From: Chitinophaga nivalis
GTDB taxonomy: Bacteria; Bacteroidota; Bacteroidia; Chitinophagales; Chitinophagaceae
Direction of reading: 5' to 3'
Assembly (NCBI RefSeq): GCF_025989125.1
Contig: NZ_JAPDNR010000001.1
Span: forward strand, 2,710,301-2,774,300
Length of the DNA: 64,000 nucleotides
Shown here: one piece after another, positions 35,935 to 44,595 of the stretch
How the letters are laid out: each line of letters opens with the position of its first letter
Numbering within the stretch: the stretch's first letter is position 1
Notes under the pieces: generated by a model
Database searches by the model: none
What the model saw: only the letters and a program-made list of their open reading frames with translations
Told to the model about the DNA's origin: nothing
Program-made: the position numbers and the translations under genes

Positions 35935-36470
35935 CGTCGTATGATACACAATAGCCGTTGTTGCAGGAAATATCCCCTTTTTTCTTTGTCAGGTAGATAA
36001 GTTTATACTTGTCATGCATATCGCTCATCTGCTATTCATACTTCATCGGGTAAGCCGATAACCGACAATCATTTATTTATCTACAGACCAGGAACAGGTA
36101 TCGCACAAATCATACAAAACAAAAATGGCAATTTTAACAGAATCTATTGAGCCATCGGGAAACGAAATTCATCTCATCAAAACGTAGCCGTATCGCTTTG
36201 GCTGAAAGCAGCTAATCCCTGAAATGTCAATGCTATAAAAGACCGATAATTGCCGGTTTTTTATAGCATTGATATTTTATAGCAGCTGATACGGACACTT
36301 TATGTCGCTGAATTGAAAACATCCTGTCTCAACCCATATTGATGTTGATGTCCATCGCATCGCTTTAATTATAAGAATAGCTGTAAATTACGGGAAGCCG
36401 TATTTTATTTCGAAATCCGGATACTACTTTGCTGTTGTAATAACCAATAAATTACCTGCTGAATACCCCT
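35935..36470. other. 536-base region with a hairpin and a 20-codon frame
   Basis: A perfect 14-bp inverted repeat (36227-36240 with 36259-36272) with an ACCG/CGGT inner stem could form a terminator-like hairpin, though no gene ends close by. A third copy of TTTTATAGCA follows at 36275-36284. A short frame at 36125-36187 encodes 20 residues (MAILTES start, HLIKT end) and ends 40 bases before the hairpin. It could be a tiny gene or the remnant of a larger one. No other gene is seen. Confidence 0.4.
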
Positions 36471-37025
36471 ATGAATGCTAAGATCATCTTATTAACGTTG
36501 TTCTCTTTTATGCCCGTAAGGGATAATGTAGTAAATGCATGGGAAGCATGTTGTGGTAAATGTGTCGGTTCAGGTTATTGTACCGCCTGCACCTCCTGCA
36601 ATTATTGTAAACATTGCAACAGTGGTGGCAGCTGTGGCGTATGTCGTAGCAGTAGTATGAGTGGTAGCAGCAGTAACAGCAGCAGTTCCAGTAGTAGTGG
36701 TAGTAATGGTAGCAGTGAGCGGAATAGTGGGAGAGGTCTGGAGTATGGTAGTACAAACAATAGTTTTTACAGTCCCGGGAGCGCGCCAAAAAAGCGGATG
36801 AAAAAACAACAACAGGAACAATACTATGTCAATAGAAAGTACCTGCATGTCAGAACCGGCCCCGGGGAAAAATATACAATCATTGATAAGCTCAATTATG
36901 GCACCCATGTTTATCTGCAAGGAGTATACACCAACGGATGGTGTCTGATTCATTATTATGGAGCTGATTTAACCTTAAAGTCCGGATATGTGCTCCGGGC
37001 ATATATTGACCATTATACTATCTGA
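36471..37025 (+). CDS. Exported Cys-rich protein with Ser linker and SH3b domain
   Basis: The 184-residue product begins with a signal-like hydrophobic stretch. Next is a Cys-dense segment (about residues 26-59) with ten Cys, mostly as C-x2-C pairs (CCGKC, CTACTSCNYCKHC, CGVC). Then comes a Ser/Gly/Asn tract (about 61-83), a basic KKRMKKQQQEQ, and a C-terminal SH3b domain (YLHVRTGPGEKY to GYVLRAYID). The Cys cluster may bind metal or form a disulfide knot, and the SH3b may bind the cell wall. I do not know a family with this order. It stands alone. Confidence 0.68.
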   Translation: MNAKIILLTLFSFMPVRDNVVNAWEACCGKCVGSGYCTACTSCNYCKHCNSGGSCGVCRSSSMSGSSSNSSSSSSSGSNGSSERNSGRGLEYGSTNNSFYSPGSAPKKRMKKQQQEQYYVNRKYLHVRTGPGEKYTIIDKLNYGTHVYLQGVYTNGWCLIHYYGADLTLKSGYVLRAYIDHYTI

Positions 37026-37186
37026 TGGCCATGCGTATAAAAGATGGTAAGCCTGAACGGACATAAAGAAGCATCAGTTTTCCGCGAAAATGCGAAATGA
37101 CATCACTAAAATTAATACAATAATGTTTTAATTATTCCCCTTATTTATTATCTTCATCTCGTTGCCCGGAAATATTATGCTATGTT

Positions 37187-37612
37187 ATGAAAACCAAGGT
37201 ACTCAATCTAGCCATTGAAGCGATTATAGCGCTCTTACTTATCCTATGGATATATACTGGCCTTAGTAAAATAATACATTACGACAAGTTCAGCTTTGAA
37301 ACAGCCCGTTCTCCTTTTTTGCATCAGCTGGCGCCATTCATCGCTGTAACATTGCCTGCTGGCGAGCTGATAATAGCAGCATTACTTATTTATAAACGTA
37401 CCAGAGTTGTCGGACTTTATGTCTCTTTATTTTTGATGACCCTGTTTACAGGATACGTTTATATTATGCTGCATTATGCGTATGATCTTCCTTGTAGCTG
37501 TGGCGGTATTATTGAGCTGTTAACCTGGGAACAACATCTGGTCGTAAATTTTCTTATCACCTTGCTCACCGCATTTGCGATATTGTTCACAACGCTAAAC
37601 CCAAACAAATGA
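37187..37612 (+). CDS. MauE/DoxX-type redox membrane protein
   Basis: The 141-residue product has four hydrophobic helices and a DLPCSCGGIIELLTWEQHLVVNFLI segment near its end. The CSCGG followed by W-x2-H and N is the signature of the MauE-like family. MauE proteins help form disulfides in exported partners. Its stop overlaps the next start (ATGA), tying it to the small Cys-containing secreted protein at 37609, the most likely partner. Confidence 0.82.
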   Translation: MKTKVLNLAIEAIIALLLILWIYTGLSKIIHYDKFSFETARSPFLHQLAPFIAVTLPAGELIIAALLIYKRTRVVGLYVSLFLMTLFTGYVYIMLHYAYDLPCSCGGIIELLTWEQHLVVNFLITLLTAFAILFTTLNPNK

Positions 37613-37926
37613 AAAAGATGAAATTCAGTTTCGCCGCCCTGGTAGCTGTTGCTGCTATTGTACTTACTGTATCTGTAAATGCCGGTACAATTATCAAAAA
37701 AGGAGAGGATGTCTGCTACCGGGCAGTAACGGTTCCTAGCCTTCCGGTCGACCGTACGGCCACTTATGGCGGTTATCTCGTACTGGGATTTGGTAATGAA
37801 GTGAAAGCGCTTGCCAATCCAAATTCTTCGGCCAATTGTAAAGGCGACGCATACTTCTGTTGCGCGACTACCTTCCAGTCAGCAGGTAAAACCTATGTAC
37901 TGGATGTATTCCTGACCGATTTGTAA
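37609..37926 (+). CDS. DUF6520-type small exported protein
   Basis: The 105-residue product has a signal peptide (MKKMKFSFAALVAVAAIVLTVSVNAG). The mature part has four Cys, one in EDVCYRA and three in NCKGDAYFCC, as in DUF6520 proteins of Bacteroidetes. The start overlaps the MauE-like gene by 4 bases, so it is translated after it. It is likely oxidised or held by the MauE-like protein; its final role is unknown. A 14-bp hairpin lies between it and the next gene. Confidence 0.7.
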   Translation: MKKMKFSFAALVAVAAIVLTVSVNAGTIIKKGEDVCYRAVTVPSLPVDRTATYGGYLVLGFGNEVKALANPNSSANCKGDAYFCCATTFQSAGKTYVLDVFLTDL

Positions 37927-37937
37927 GATTTCACCCC

Positions 37938-37973
37938 AACCTGAGCTACGGCTACGCTACCGTAGTTCAGGTT
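37938..37973 (+). terminator. Hairpin between DUF6520 and propeller-like genes
   Basis: A 14-bp stem (37938-37951 with 37960-37973) carries one G-T pair and an 8-base loop. It has no T-run, so it may only partly end transcription before the next gene at 37990. Confidence 0.5.
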
Positions 37974-37989
37974 GTTCCCCTTTTATAGC

Positions 37990-39009
37990 ATGAAACGCAC
38001 CATAATACAGATTGTTTGCACGATCATATCGGCATTGATATGCCTGTTTGTACTGGTAACGGTAACGGGTATACCAAATGATAAAAAGAATGGATTTAAC
38101 AGGAACTGGCTACCTATGCAAGTTCGCCTGCTACGCGCGCAACCGTTGCCCTTTGCGGCAGAGCGGTTATTTGGGACAGGTGATCGCCTGTATTTATCCG
38201 AGCCTGCACACCAGTCGGTATACCGCCTCGATGATCACCTACATATCCAGGACACGATAGCGCTGCATATCAACAGACAGTTAAAACCTCCGGTGACTTT
38301 CTTTGCGGTAGGGAATAATGTTTATATGCATGAATATAACAGCGGGCAGTTATTTTCTCCTGCCATCGGTACCGTAAAATTATCGCAGGGACCATTTTTG
38401 AAGTCTATACAATTATCAGATTCTATCGTGGTGATAAGAGGATTTAAAGAAGGATCTTTTCAACCTGTTTTTAAGCGCATCAATATCCGCAGCCAGGAGG
38501 AGTATACAGCTGATCTTCTCTCAGAAAAATCAGATGCAGGTGTATCTACAGATGGAATTTTATGTAGTAATGGAGATAGGGATCGCTTGTTTTACATTCC
38601 TTATTTTGAGAATGGTATTTATTGTATGGATAGTAAGCTGCAATTACGCTATCAGCAACGAACGATTGATACGATTTTTAACAGTGGTATTCAGGTAGCC
38701 GTGAGAGATAAAGGAGCAACCCAGAAATTATATGCTGCCGCTCCGCGTGCGAAAGTGAATAAACGGGCTTTCGCCAATAATCAACGGTTGTTTGTAGAAT
38801 CTGATTTACTGGCTGACAACGAGAAAACAGATACCTTCAATTTGCATCCCGTGCTGGATACCTATCAAATTGAAAATGGCAGTTATGCCGGCAGTTTCTA
38901 TCTCCCGCTGGATAAGCGGAAGGTATTGTCTTATTATGTGAATGGAATGTATTTATATGTTTTGTTGAAGGATCAGGTAGTGGCCTATGAATTAAGCTAT
39001 GCAGATTAA
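37990..39009 (+). CDS. Membrane-anchored, propeller-like secreted protein, uncharacterised
   Basis: The start at 37990 (MKRTIIQ) is chosen because the frame upstream begins with TTG and lacks similarity. The 339-residue product has one N-terminal membrane segment (residues 5-26) and a long beta-rich domain with strands like RLYLSEPAHQSVYRLDD and NVYMHEYNSGQLFSP. This suggests a beta-propeller; I cannot assign a family. It lies 63 bases after the MauE-like and DUF6520 genes. Membership of the same operon is likely but a hairpin intervenes. Confidence 0.6.
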   Translation: MKRTIIQIVCTIISALICLFVLVTVTGIPNDKKNGFNRNWLPMQVRLLRAQPLPFAAERLFGTGDRLYLSEPAHQSVYRLDDHLHIQDTIALHINRQLKPPVTFFAVGNNVYMHEYNSGQLFSPAIGTVKLSQGPFLKSIQLSDSIVVIRGFKEGSFQPVFKRINIRSQEEYTADLLSEKSDAGVSTDGILCSNGDRDRLFYIPYFENGIYCMDSKLQLRYQQRTIDTIFNSGIQVAVRDKGATQKLYAAAPRAKVNKRAFANNQRLFVESDLLADNEKTDTFNLHPVLDTYQIENGSYAGSFYLPLDKRKVLSYYVNGMYLYVLLKDQVVAYELSYAD

Positions 39010-39114
39010 TAGGCTTACCATTAGGTTTTATTTGTTTTTTACGGATGTACAGTGAATGTCTGGCAGAACAAAATATGCATCATGCTCATAGTACTCATTA
39101 TCTCGGTGAATGCC

Positions 39115-39903
39115 TCATATTGTTCGTTTCCAAGGTTTCAATTTTAACTTCATCCGGATTAGTTGTAATCTATTCAACCATTTGTAATGTTCCCAATTAA
39201 TGTCGAACTTTTCTTTTTTTTCGGATAACCACGGTGGTATTGCAACTTTGCAATGGAACATAGGCGGCTTATGTAATTTTTCCTGGTAGTTTCCGTCAGG
39301 AAATGACTTTGCATAATAACGAAAGTCGATGATGGTCATGCTTTTTGTCGCCTTATAAATATGCAGGTTGATCTCATAAAAAAAATTGTAAAGACTTTCC
39401 AGGGTAGGTATAAGCTCGGTAAGCGTCACAGGAACTTTATTATCATTCGTCTTTTTATTCAACTTTCGTTGTTCATGAAAACTATCCTGGCTGTCTTTAA
39501 TTGCTGTTACAATGAATTTGCAATTGTCTGAGATATTATTCCATGTCAACTCCCTTGCCATCTCCAGTAATTTCGGAATAGCTTCTCGAATATGCTCCTC
39601 AAGTGGCGTTGAAACTATAGCCTGGCTGATTTCCTGAGTGACAAGTTCTGTGATTTGCCCTACTTGGAAATATCCTTTGGGAAAGCGTTCTAATGCTGGT
39701 CTAAAAACATAAATATCGAACTGTGATTTTCCCTGTTCATTTGAAATCGGATACATTTCCAGGTAATGATATACGGGGATACCGTTTAACAAGGCTCCTT
39801 CCTTGATCTCAATTGCTTCCTTGAAATCAATTTGTCGGGTAACAATAAATTGTCCCCGATTGTGATGGTCAAACAATTTTATGATTTCAAATTTCCGAAT
39901 CAT
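39115..39903 (-). CDS. Hypothetical protein, 262 residues
   Basis: Not recognised. The 262-residue product has a beta-rich N terminus (IIKLFDHHNRGQFIVTRQIDF) and a helical middle (EEHIREAIPKLLEMARELTW). A basic Trp-rich end (KLKLKPWKRTI) follows. No signal peptide or membrane helix is seen. It lies 214 bases from a tRNA-Leu gene. I see no integrase or attachment repeat that would make it an island. It may be a strain-specific accessory gene. Confidence 0.55.
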   Translation of the reverse strand: MIRKFEIIKLFDHHNRGQFIVTRQIDFKEAIEIKEGALLNGIPVYHYLEMYPISNEQGKSQFDIYVFRPALERFPKGYFQVGQITELVTQEISQAIVSTPLEEHIREAIPKLLEMARELTWNNISDNCKFIVTAIKDSQDSFHEQRKLNKKTNDNKVPVTLTELIPTLESLYNFFYEINLHIYKATKSMTIIDFRYYAKSFPDGNYQEKLHKPPMFHCKVAIPPWLSEKKEKFDINWEHYKWLNRLQLIRMKLKLKPWKRTI

Positions 39904-40079
39904 ACGGTTATAAAACTGTTAAGGATAATGATGGCTTATTGACGAGAAAGTAATATAACCTACTCGACGGGTAAGTTACACTATCAGACGGGAATAAAGA
40001 ATACAGTTCGAGTTCGATTGGGTGACGGTGTTGTCGTGGTTATTGGGCTAATGGTTATTGGTTCGATTTTCCCTAAAAC

Positions 40080-40110
40080 AAAAAAAGGTTGTAAGCCTAA
40101 ACTTACAACC
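40080..40110 (-). terminator. Terminator of the tRNA-Leu gene
   Basis: On the minus strand the stem GGTTGTAAG (pairing 40102-40110 with 40087-40095) has a 6-base loop and is followed by seven T. It starts 8 bases after the tRNA 3' end. Confidence 0.9.
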
Positions 40111-40117
40111 TCTTTTG

Positions 40118-40201
40118 TGCCCAGAACTGGATTCGAACCAGCACATCCTTGCGAACGCTGCGACCTGAACACAGTGCGTCTACCAATTTCGCCATCTGGG
40201 C
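40118..40201 (-). tRNA. tRNA-Leu (anticodon CAG)
   Basis: The minus strand folds as an 84-base type II tRNA. The acceptor is GCCCAGA with CTGGGC and discriminator A. The D-arm has GGCGAAATTGGTAGACGC and the anticodon stem CTGTG/CGCAG encloses loop TTCAGGT, so the anticodon is CAG. A short variable arm follows, then GGTTCGAATCC in the T-arm. CCA is not encoded. A perfect promoter lies upstream and a strong terminator downstream. Confidence 0.95.
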
Positions 40202-40227
40202 ATTTCTGCTTCCCGTAAAAGGGATTG

Positions 40228-40258
40228 CAAAGGTAAGCGCTTTTTTAAATTAACCAAA
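40228..40258 (-). promoter_or_regulatory. Bacteroidetes-type promoter of tRNA-Leu
   Basis: Read on the minus strand, TTTG (40255-40258), 19 bases, and TACCTTTG (40228-40235) match the consensus exactly. Transcription would start near 40221, about 20 bases before the tRNA. Confidence 0.8.
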
Positions 40259-40310
40259 TTTTTTTATCGGAAAACGAAAAATAACTGCTCACCTTTGCAA
40301 AAAGTATGGT

Positions 40311-41123
40311 TTATACCGCTACGTTAAATTCACGTAAAGTATCATTCAGACTGGTTTTCAGGTCAGTGGATGCTTTACGCTGTCCAATGATCAGGGCGCA
40401 GGAAACCTGGTATTCGCCGGCAGGGAATTTCTTGGTATAGGTACCTGGAATAACTACACTGCGGGCTGGTACGCGGCCTTTGTATTCAATCGGCTCGCTG
40501 CCGCTAACGTCAATGATTTTGGTAGACTGGGTCAACACCACATTGGCGCCCAGTACGGCTTCTTTCTCCACAATAACGCCTTCTACTACAATACAACGGG
40601 AGCCAATGAAGCAACCATCTTCGATAATCACCGGGCTGGCCTGTAATGGTTCCAGTACGCCGCCGATACCTACGCCACCGCTCAGGTGTACATGTTTACC
40701 GATCTGTGCGCAGGAACCTACTGTTGCCCAGGTGTCTACCATGGTACCTTCGTCTACGAATGCACCGATGTTAACGTAGGAAGGCATCAGGATACAACCT
40801 TTCGCGATATAGGCGCCATAGCGGGCAATGGCATGTGGTACTACCCGTACGCCCAGGTCTTTATAGTTGGATTTCAGCTTCATTTTATCATAAAACTCAA
40901 ATGGAGCCAGTTCCATTGTTTCCATGGGCTGAATGGAGAAATACAGCAGGATCGCCTGTTTTACCCATTCATTCACTTTCCAGCCATTCTCTGTTGGCTC
41001 TGCAACTCTCAGATGTCCTTTGTCTACTGCTTCGATAACTGCTTTAACGGCATCTGTGTACTGGTTTTCCTGTAAAAGCGCGCGGTCGGCCCAGGCTGCC
41101 AGTATTTGTTGTTGTAAATCCAT
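40311..41123 (-). CDS. dapD: 2,3,4,5-tetrahydropyridine-2,6-dicarboxylate N-succinyltransferase
   Basis: The start at 41123 (MDLQQQILAAWADRALL) matches family proteins; an ATG 21 bases upstream falls inside the promoter. The 270-residue product is a left-handed beta-helix hexapeptide-repeat enzyme: YVNIGAFVDEGTMVDTWATVGSCAQIGKHVHLSGGVGIGGVLEP is the core, with active-site Asp and Glu in DEGTMVDTW. DapD succinylates tetrahydrodipicolinate in lysine and meso-diaminopimelate synthesis, which feeds peptidoglycan. It is cytoplasmic and monocistronic. A consensus promoter ends about 20 bases before its start. Confidence 0.96.
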   Translation of the reverse strand: MDLQQQILAAWADRALLQENQYTDAVKAVIEAVDKGHLRVAEPTENGWKVNEWVKQAILLYFSIQPMETMELAPFEFYDKMKLKSNYKDLGVRVVPHAIARYGAYIAKGCILMPSYVNIGAFVDEGTMVDTWATVGSCAQIGKHVHLSGGVGIGGVLEPLQASPVIIEDGCFIGSRCIVVEGVIVEKEAVLGANVVLTQSTKIIDVSGSEPIEYKGRVPARSVVIPGTYTKKFPAGEYQVSCALIIGQRKASTDLKTSLNDTLREFNVAV

Positions 41124-41141
41124 TGTTTTATTTTTTGTTTG

Positions 41142-41173
41142 CAAACTTAATACCCATAGAAGGGAATTACAAA
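41142..41173 (-). promoter_or_regulatory. Bacteroidetes-type promoter of dapD
   Basis: On the minus strand TTTG (41170-41173), 20 bases, and TAAGTTTG (41142-41149) match the consensus. The leader to the start codon at 41123 would be about 12 bases. Confidence 0.8.
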
Positions 41174-41248
41174 TTTGAAATGAATAATTACCGGTGATCC
41201 GCCCGTTGCGCTGTAATTCTTAATTCTTAATTGTAGTTTTGCTGTTAT

Positions 41249-42382
41249 ATGAAGATCGGATTTGATGCCAAACGTGCTTACCAGAACAATACGGGCTTGG
41301 GAAATTATAGCCGTACATTGATTTCTTCACTGGTAACAGGCTTCCCGGAGCACCATTATTACCTGTTTGCACCAAAACAAACGGATATGTTTACACCTGG
41401 CGACCATACCAACCTGGAGGTGGTGGGGCCGGAAAAGACCCTGCATCGCTGGTTTAAGTCCGCCTGGCGTAGCCGGTATGTGGTAAAAGACCTGCAACGC
41501 TATGGGATCGGACTGTATCATGGCCTCAGTCATGAGTTGCCTTTCGGTATCCACAAAAGCGGGATCCGGTCTGTCGTAACCATGCATGACCTGATTTTTG
41601 AACGGTATCCGGAGCAATATAATCCGATTGATGTGATTACCTATCGCCGGAAGGCCCGCTATGCCTGCCGTTATGCAGACAGGGTCGTGGCTATCAGTGA
41701 GCAGACCCGTCAGGACCTGATTACTTACTATCAGACCCCGGCAGATAAGATCGACGTTGTATACCAAAGCTGCGACCCCGCCTTTGCCGTCACCCATACA
41801 CCGGAAGAGATCGCGGCATTACGTACGAAGTACGGACTGCCGGCGCAATACTTCCTGTACGTAGGTTCTATCATAGAACGTAAGAACCTGCTGGGGATTG
41901 TAACGGCTATGCATACACTGAAAGGCGATGTCAGTTTGCCGTTGGTGGTGCTGGGTAGCGGCAGTAGTTATAAGAAAAAAGTAAAAGCATACCTGGCGGC
42001 CCATGGCCTGGAACAACAGGTGATATGGCTCAATGAACAGGCGCGCCTGCCCAACAGGGAGCTGCCGTTATTGTACCAGGGAGCTGCTGCGTTATTATAT
42101 CCTTCGGTATTTGAAGGGTTTGGGATCCCCATCCTGGAGGCATTGTGGAGCCGTACGCCGGTGATTACCTCTTCGGGTTCCTGTTTCGGGGAAACCGGTG
42201 GCGATGCGGCCTTGTATGTAGATCCGCTGCAGCCGGCAGCCATTGCGGCGGCCATGAAGCGGGTGGTAACAGAACCGGAGCTGGTAAAAGAAATGAAAGA
42301 AAAAGGACGCGTACATGCCGCCCTGTTCACACCGGAAAAGTGTGCAGCGGCGATGATGAAAGTGTACGAAGCCCTTAAATAA
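41249..42382 (+). CDS. GT4-family glycosyltransferase
   Basis: The 377-residue product has an N-terminal domain starting MKIGFDAKRAYQNNTGLGNYSR and the family motif VFEGFGIPILEALWSRTPVITS near residue 287, where Glu residues bind the nucleotide-sugar donor. A middle YADRVVAISEQTRQDLI is typical of retaining GT4 enzymes. It transfers a sugar, probably mannose-like, to an envelope glycan or lipid; the exact donor cannot be told. tsaC follows 11 bases after its stop, so both are likely co-transcribed. A TAGTTTTG box at 41234 is 8 bases before the start. Confidence 0.9.
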   Translation: MKIGFDAKRAYQNNTGLGNYSRTLISSLVTGFPEHHYYLFAPKQTDMFTPGDHTNLEVVGPEKTLHRWFKSAWRSRYVVKDLQRYGIGLYHGLSHELPFGIHKSGIRSVVTMHDLIFERYPEQYNPIDVITYRRKARYACRYADRVVAISEQTRQDLITYYQTPADKIDVVYQSCDPAFAVTHTPEEIAALRTKYGLPAQYFLYVGSIIERKNLLGIVTAMHTLKGDVSLPLVVLGSGSSYKKKVKAYLAAHGLEQQVIWLNEQARLPNRELPLLYQGAAALLYPSVFEGFGIPILEALWSRTPVITSSGSCFGETGGDAALYVDPLQPAAIAAAMKRVVTEPELVKEMKEKGRVHAALFTPEKCAAAMMKVYEALK

Positions 42383-42393
42383 TATAAAGAAGT

Positions 42394-42966
42394 ATGGAGA
42401 TTTTTGAAGAGGATATCAGGGGGGCTTTGCAGGTACTACGTACCGGTGGCCTTATTCTGTACCCTACGGATACTATCTGGGGAATTGGCTGTGATGCTAC
42501 GGATGAAGCGGCCGTGAAGCGGGTATATGCGCTGAAACAGCGCAGTGAAAGTAAAAGTCTGGTAGTATTGCTGGCCGATGTACGGGATTTGCTGCATTAT
42601 GTAGCCAACCCGCGCCCGGATATCGCCACCCTGATTGATGAATTTACCCGTCCTACGACGGTCATCTATGAAGGTGCACTGGGGCTGGCGCCGAATGTCA
42701 TTAACGAAGATGGCAGTATTGCCATCCGGATTGTGAAAGACCCCTTTTGCCGGCATTTGATTAAAAGATGGCGGAAACCACTGGTTTCTACTTCCGCTAA
42801 TCTGAGTGGTACCCCTTCTCCGGCCAGGTTCACCGATATCGCCCCTGAAATTATACAGGGCGTGGATTATGTGGTGAAACACCGGCAGGAAGAAGCCGCC
42901 GGAGCTACGGCTTCCCGTATTATCAGGATAGGAAAAGATGGTTCTGTAGCGATAATCCGGGATTAA
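42394..42966 (+). CDS. tsaC: Threonylcarbamoyl-AMP synthase (TsaC/YrdC/Sua5)
   Basis: The 190-residue product has the YrdC fold: GGLILYPTDTIWGIGCDATDEAAVKRVYALKQR at the start, with KQRSESKSL binding ATP/bicarbonate, then SIAIRIVKDPFC and PLVSTSANLSGTPSP later. It makes threonylcarbamoyl-AMP for the t6A modification of ANN-decoding tRNAs. It is the short TsaC form without the Sua5 extension. It follows a glycosyltransferase by 11 bases and precedes cca by 69 bases. Other tRNA genes (cca, miaA) lie next to it. Confidence 0.93.
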   Translation: MEIFEEDIRGALQVLRTGGLILYPTDTIWGIGCDATDEAAVKRVYALKQRSESKSLVVLLADVRDLLHYVANPRPDIATLIDEFTRPTTVIYEGALGLAPNVINEDGSIAIRIVKDPFCRHLIKRWRKPLVSTSANLSGTPSPARFTDIAPEIIQGVDYVVKHRQEEAAGATASRIIRIGKDGSVAIIRD

Positions 42967-42980
42967 AATCGTTTATTTAT

Positions 42981-42988
42981 TACATTTG
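42981..42988 (+). promoter_or_regulatory. -7 element TACATTTG before cca
   Basis: TACATTTG matches TAnnTTTG exactly and lies 48 bases before the cca start codon. No good -33 TTTG is seen. Confidence 0.45.
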
Positions 42989-43035
42989 CGCCCTGATTTC
43001 AGCGAAGGATTAAAATTTAACAGGAATATTTTTAT

Positions 43036-44472
43036 ATGATCAGCACCAGGCCATTGGACATTCCTTGCTCTCTGCAGGAAAGAAAAGTGTTAGAGAAGAT
43101 AGCGTTGGCTGCCCGGGATTTGGGCGTGCCTGCCTACCTGATAGGAGGCTTTGTGCGGGACAAGTTATTGGGAAGAAGAACAAAAGACATGGATGTGGTG
43201 TGTGTAGGCGATGGTATTGCCCTTGCACACAAGGTAGCAGAAAGTCTGGGGGATAAGATACCGGTGAATTTCTTCAAAACCTATGGTACCGCCCAGGTAA
43301 AATGGCAGGAACTGGAAATAGAGTTTGTAGGTGCCCGTAAGGAAAGCTACCGCCAGGAAAGCCGTAACCCCGAAGTGGTAGCCGGCACCCTGCAGGACGA
43401 CCAGAACCGCCGCGACTTTACCATCAATGCATTGGCTATCAGCCTGCGGGAAGCAGACTACGGTACCCTGCTCGACCCTTTCGACGGGCTGGCAGATCTC
43501 GACCGGAAAGTTATCCGTACCCCGCTGGCACCTGCCCAAACGTTCAGCGATGATCCGCTGCGGATGATGCGGGCCATCCGGTTCGCCTCACAGCTGCAGT
43601 TTACCATTGAACCGGCTGCTTTTAAAGCCATTCAGGAAAATGCAGAACGTATCCGTATCATCTCCCAGGAGCGGATTTCGGATGAATTTAATAAAATCAT
43701 GCTGTCCACCAAACCTTCAACCGGATTGGATCTCTTATATAAAGCAGGACTCCTGAAAATCATTTTCCCCCAGATGGTGGATATGGTGGGAGTGGAGATG
43801 TATGAGGGGAAAGGGCATAAAGATAATTTTTATCATACCTTGCAGGTCGTGGATAATATCGCGGAAAACACCCGTGATCTGTGGCTGCGCTGGGCTGCCT
43901 TATTACACGATATCGGTAAGCCCGCCACGAAAAAATTTGAACCAGGCCATGGCTGGACTTTTCACGGCCACGACGCGGTAGGCGCAAAAATGGTTACCCG
44001 TATCTTTACCCGTTTCAAACTGCCATTGCATGACAAAATGAAACTGGTGAAGAAGCTGGTGGAACTACACCTCCGGCCTATCAGCCTTACCAAGGAAAAT
44101 ATAACGGACTCGGCTATCCGCAGATTACTGTTTGATGCCGGCGATGATATAGATGGGCTGATGATGCTCTGTGAAGCAGATATTACCTCAAAGAATAAAG
44201 CCAAAGTTAAAAGGTACCTGGAGAATTTTGAACTGGTACGCAATAGATTGAAGGAAGTAGAGGAAAGTGACCGTATTCGTAACTGGCAGCCTCCGGTAAC
44301 CGGTGAAATGATTATGGAAACATTCGCCCTGCAGCCGGGAAGAATTGTAGGAGAACTGAAAAATGCGATCAGAGAAGCCATCCTGGATGGTGAAATCCCC
44401 AATACCTATGATGCAGCGTATGCATTTTTACTGGAAAAAGCAAGTGCATTGAATCTTACCCCGGTTAAATAA
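43036..44472 (+). CDS. cca: CCA tRNA nucleotidyltransferase with HD domain
   Basis: The 478-residue product has the polymerase-beta-like head: YLIGGFVRDKLLGRRTKDMDVV with catalytic Asp pair, then RRDFTINALAI and the DPLRMMRAIRFASQ helical segment. An HD phosphohydrolase domain follows (ALLHDIGKPATK and GHDAVGAKM). The head adds or repairs the 3' CCA of tRNAs with CTP and ATP; the HD part may remove 2',3'-cyclic phosphate. The tRNA-Leu gene in this window has no encoded CCA, so such an enzyme is needed. Confidence 0.95.
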   Translation: MISTRPLDIPCSLQERKVLEKIALAARDLGVPAYLIGGFVRDKLLGRRTKDMDVVCVGDGIALAHKVAESLGDKIPVNFFKTYGTAQVKWQELEIEFVGARKESYRQESRNPEVVAGTLQDDQNRRDFTINALAISLREADYGTLLDPFDGLADLDRKVIRTPLAPAQTFSDDPLRMMRAIRFASQLQFTIEPAAFKAIQENAERIRIISQERISDEFNKIMLSTKPSTGLDLLYKAGLLKIIFPQMVDMVGVEMYEGKGHKDNFYHTLQVVDNIAENTRDLWLRWAALLHDIGKPATKKFEPGHGWTFHGHDAVGAKMVTRIFTRFKLPLHDKMKLVKKLVELHLRPISLTKENITDSAIRRLLFDAGDDIDGLMMLCEADITSKNKAKVKRYLENFELVRNRLKEVEESDRIRNWQPPVTGEMIMETFALQPGRIVGELKNAIREAILDGEIPNTYDAAYAFLLEKASALNLTPVK

Positions 44473-44595
44473 AATTGGTAATTTTACAGGGTCAGGAGAA
44501 TTACCGATCATTGTACTCATTACAAACAGTAACCGAACACTTATTAACCGGGTGTTCAATAATTTATCTAACTTATAACTTATAACCTTTTTGTC

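Noticed and set aside
39115..40201. Possible integrated island at tRNA-Leu.
   Set aside because: No integrase, direct repeat of the tRNA 3' end or boundary was seen; the unknown gene alone is not enough.
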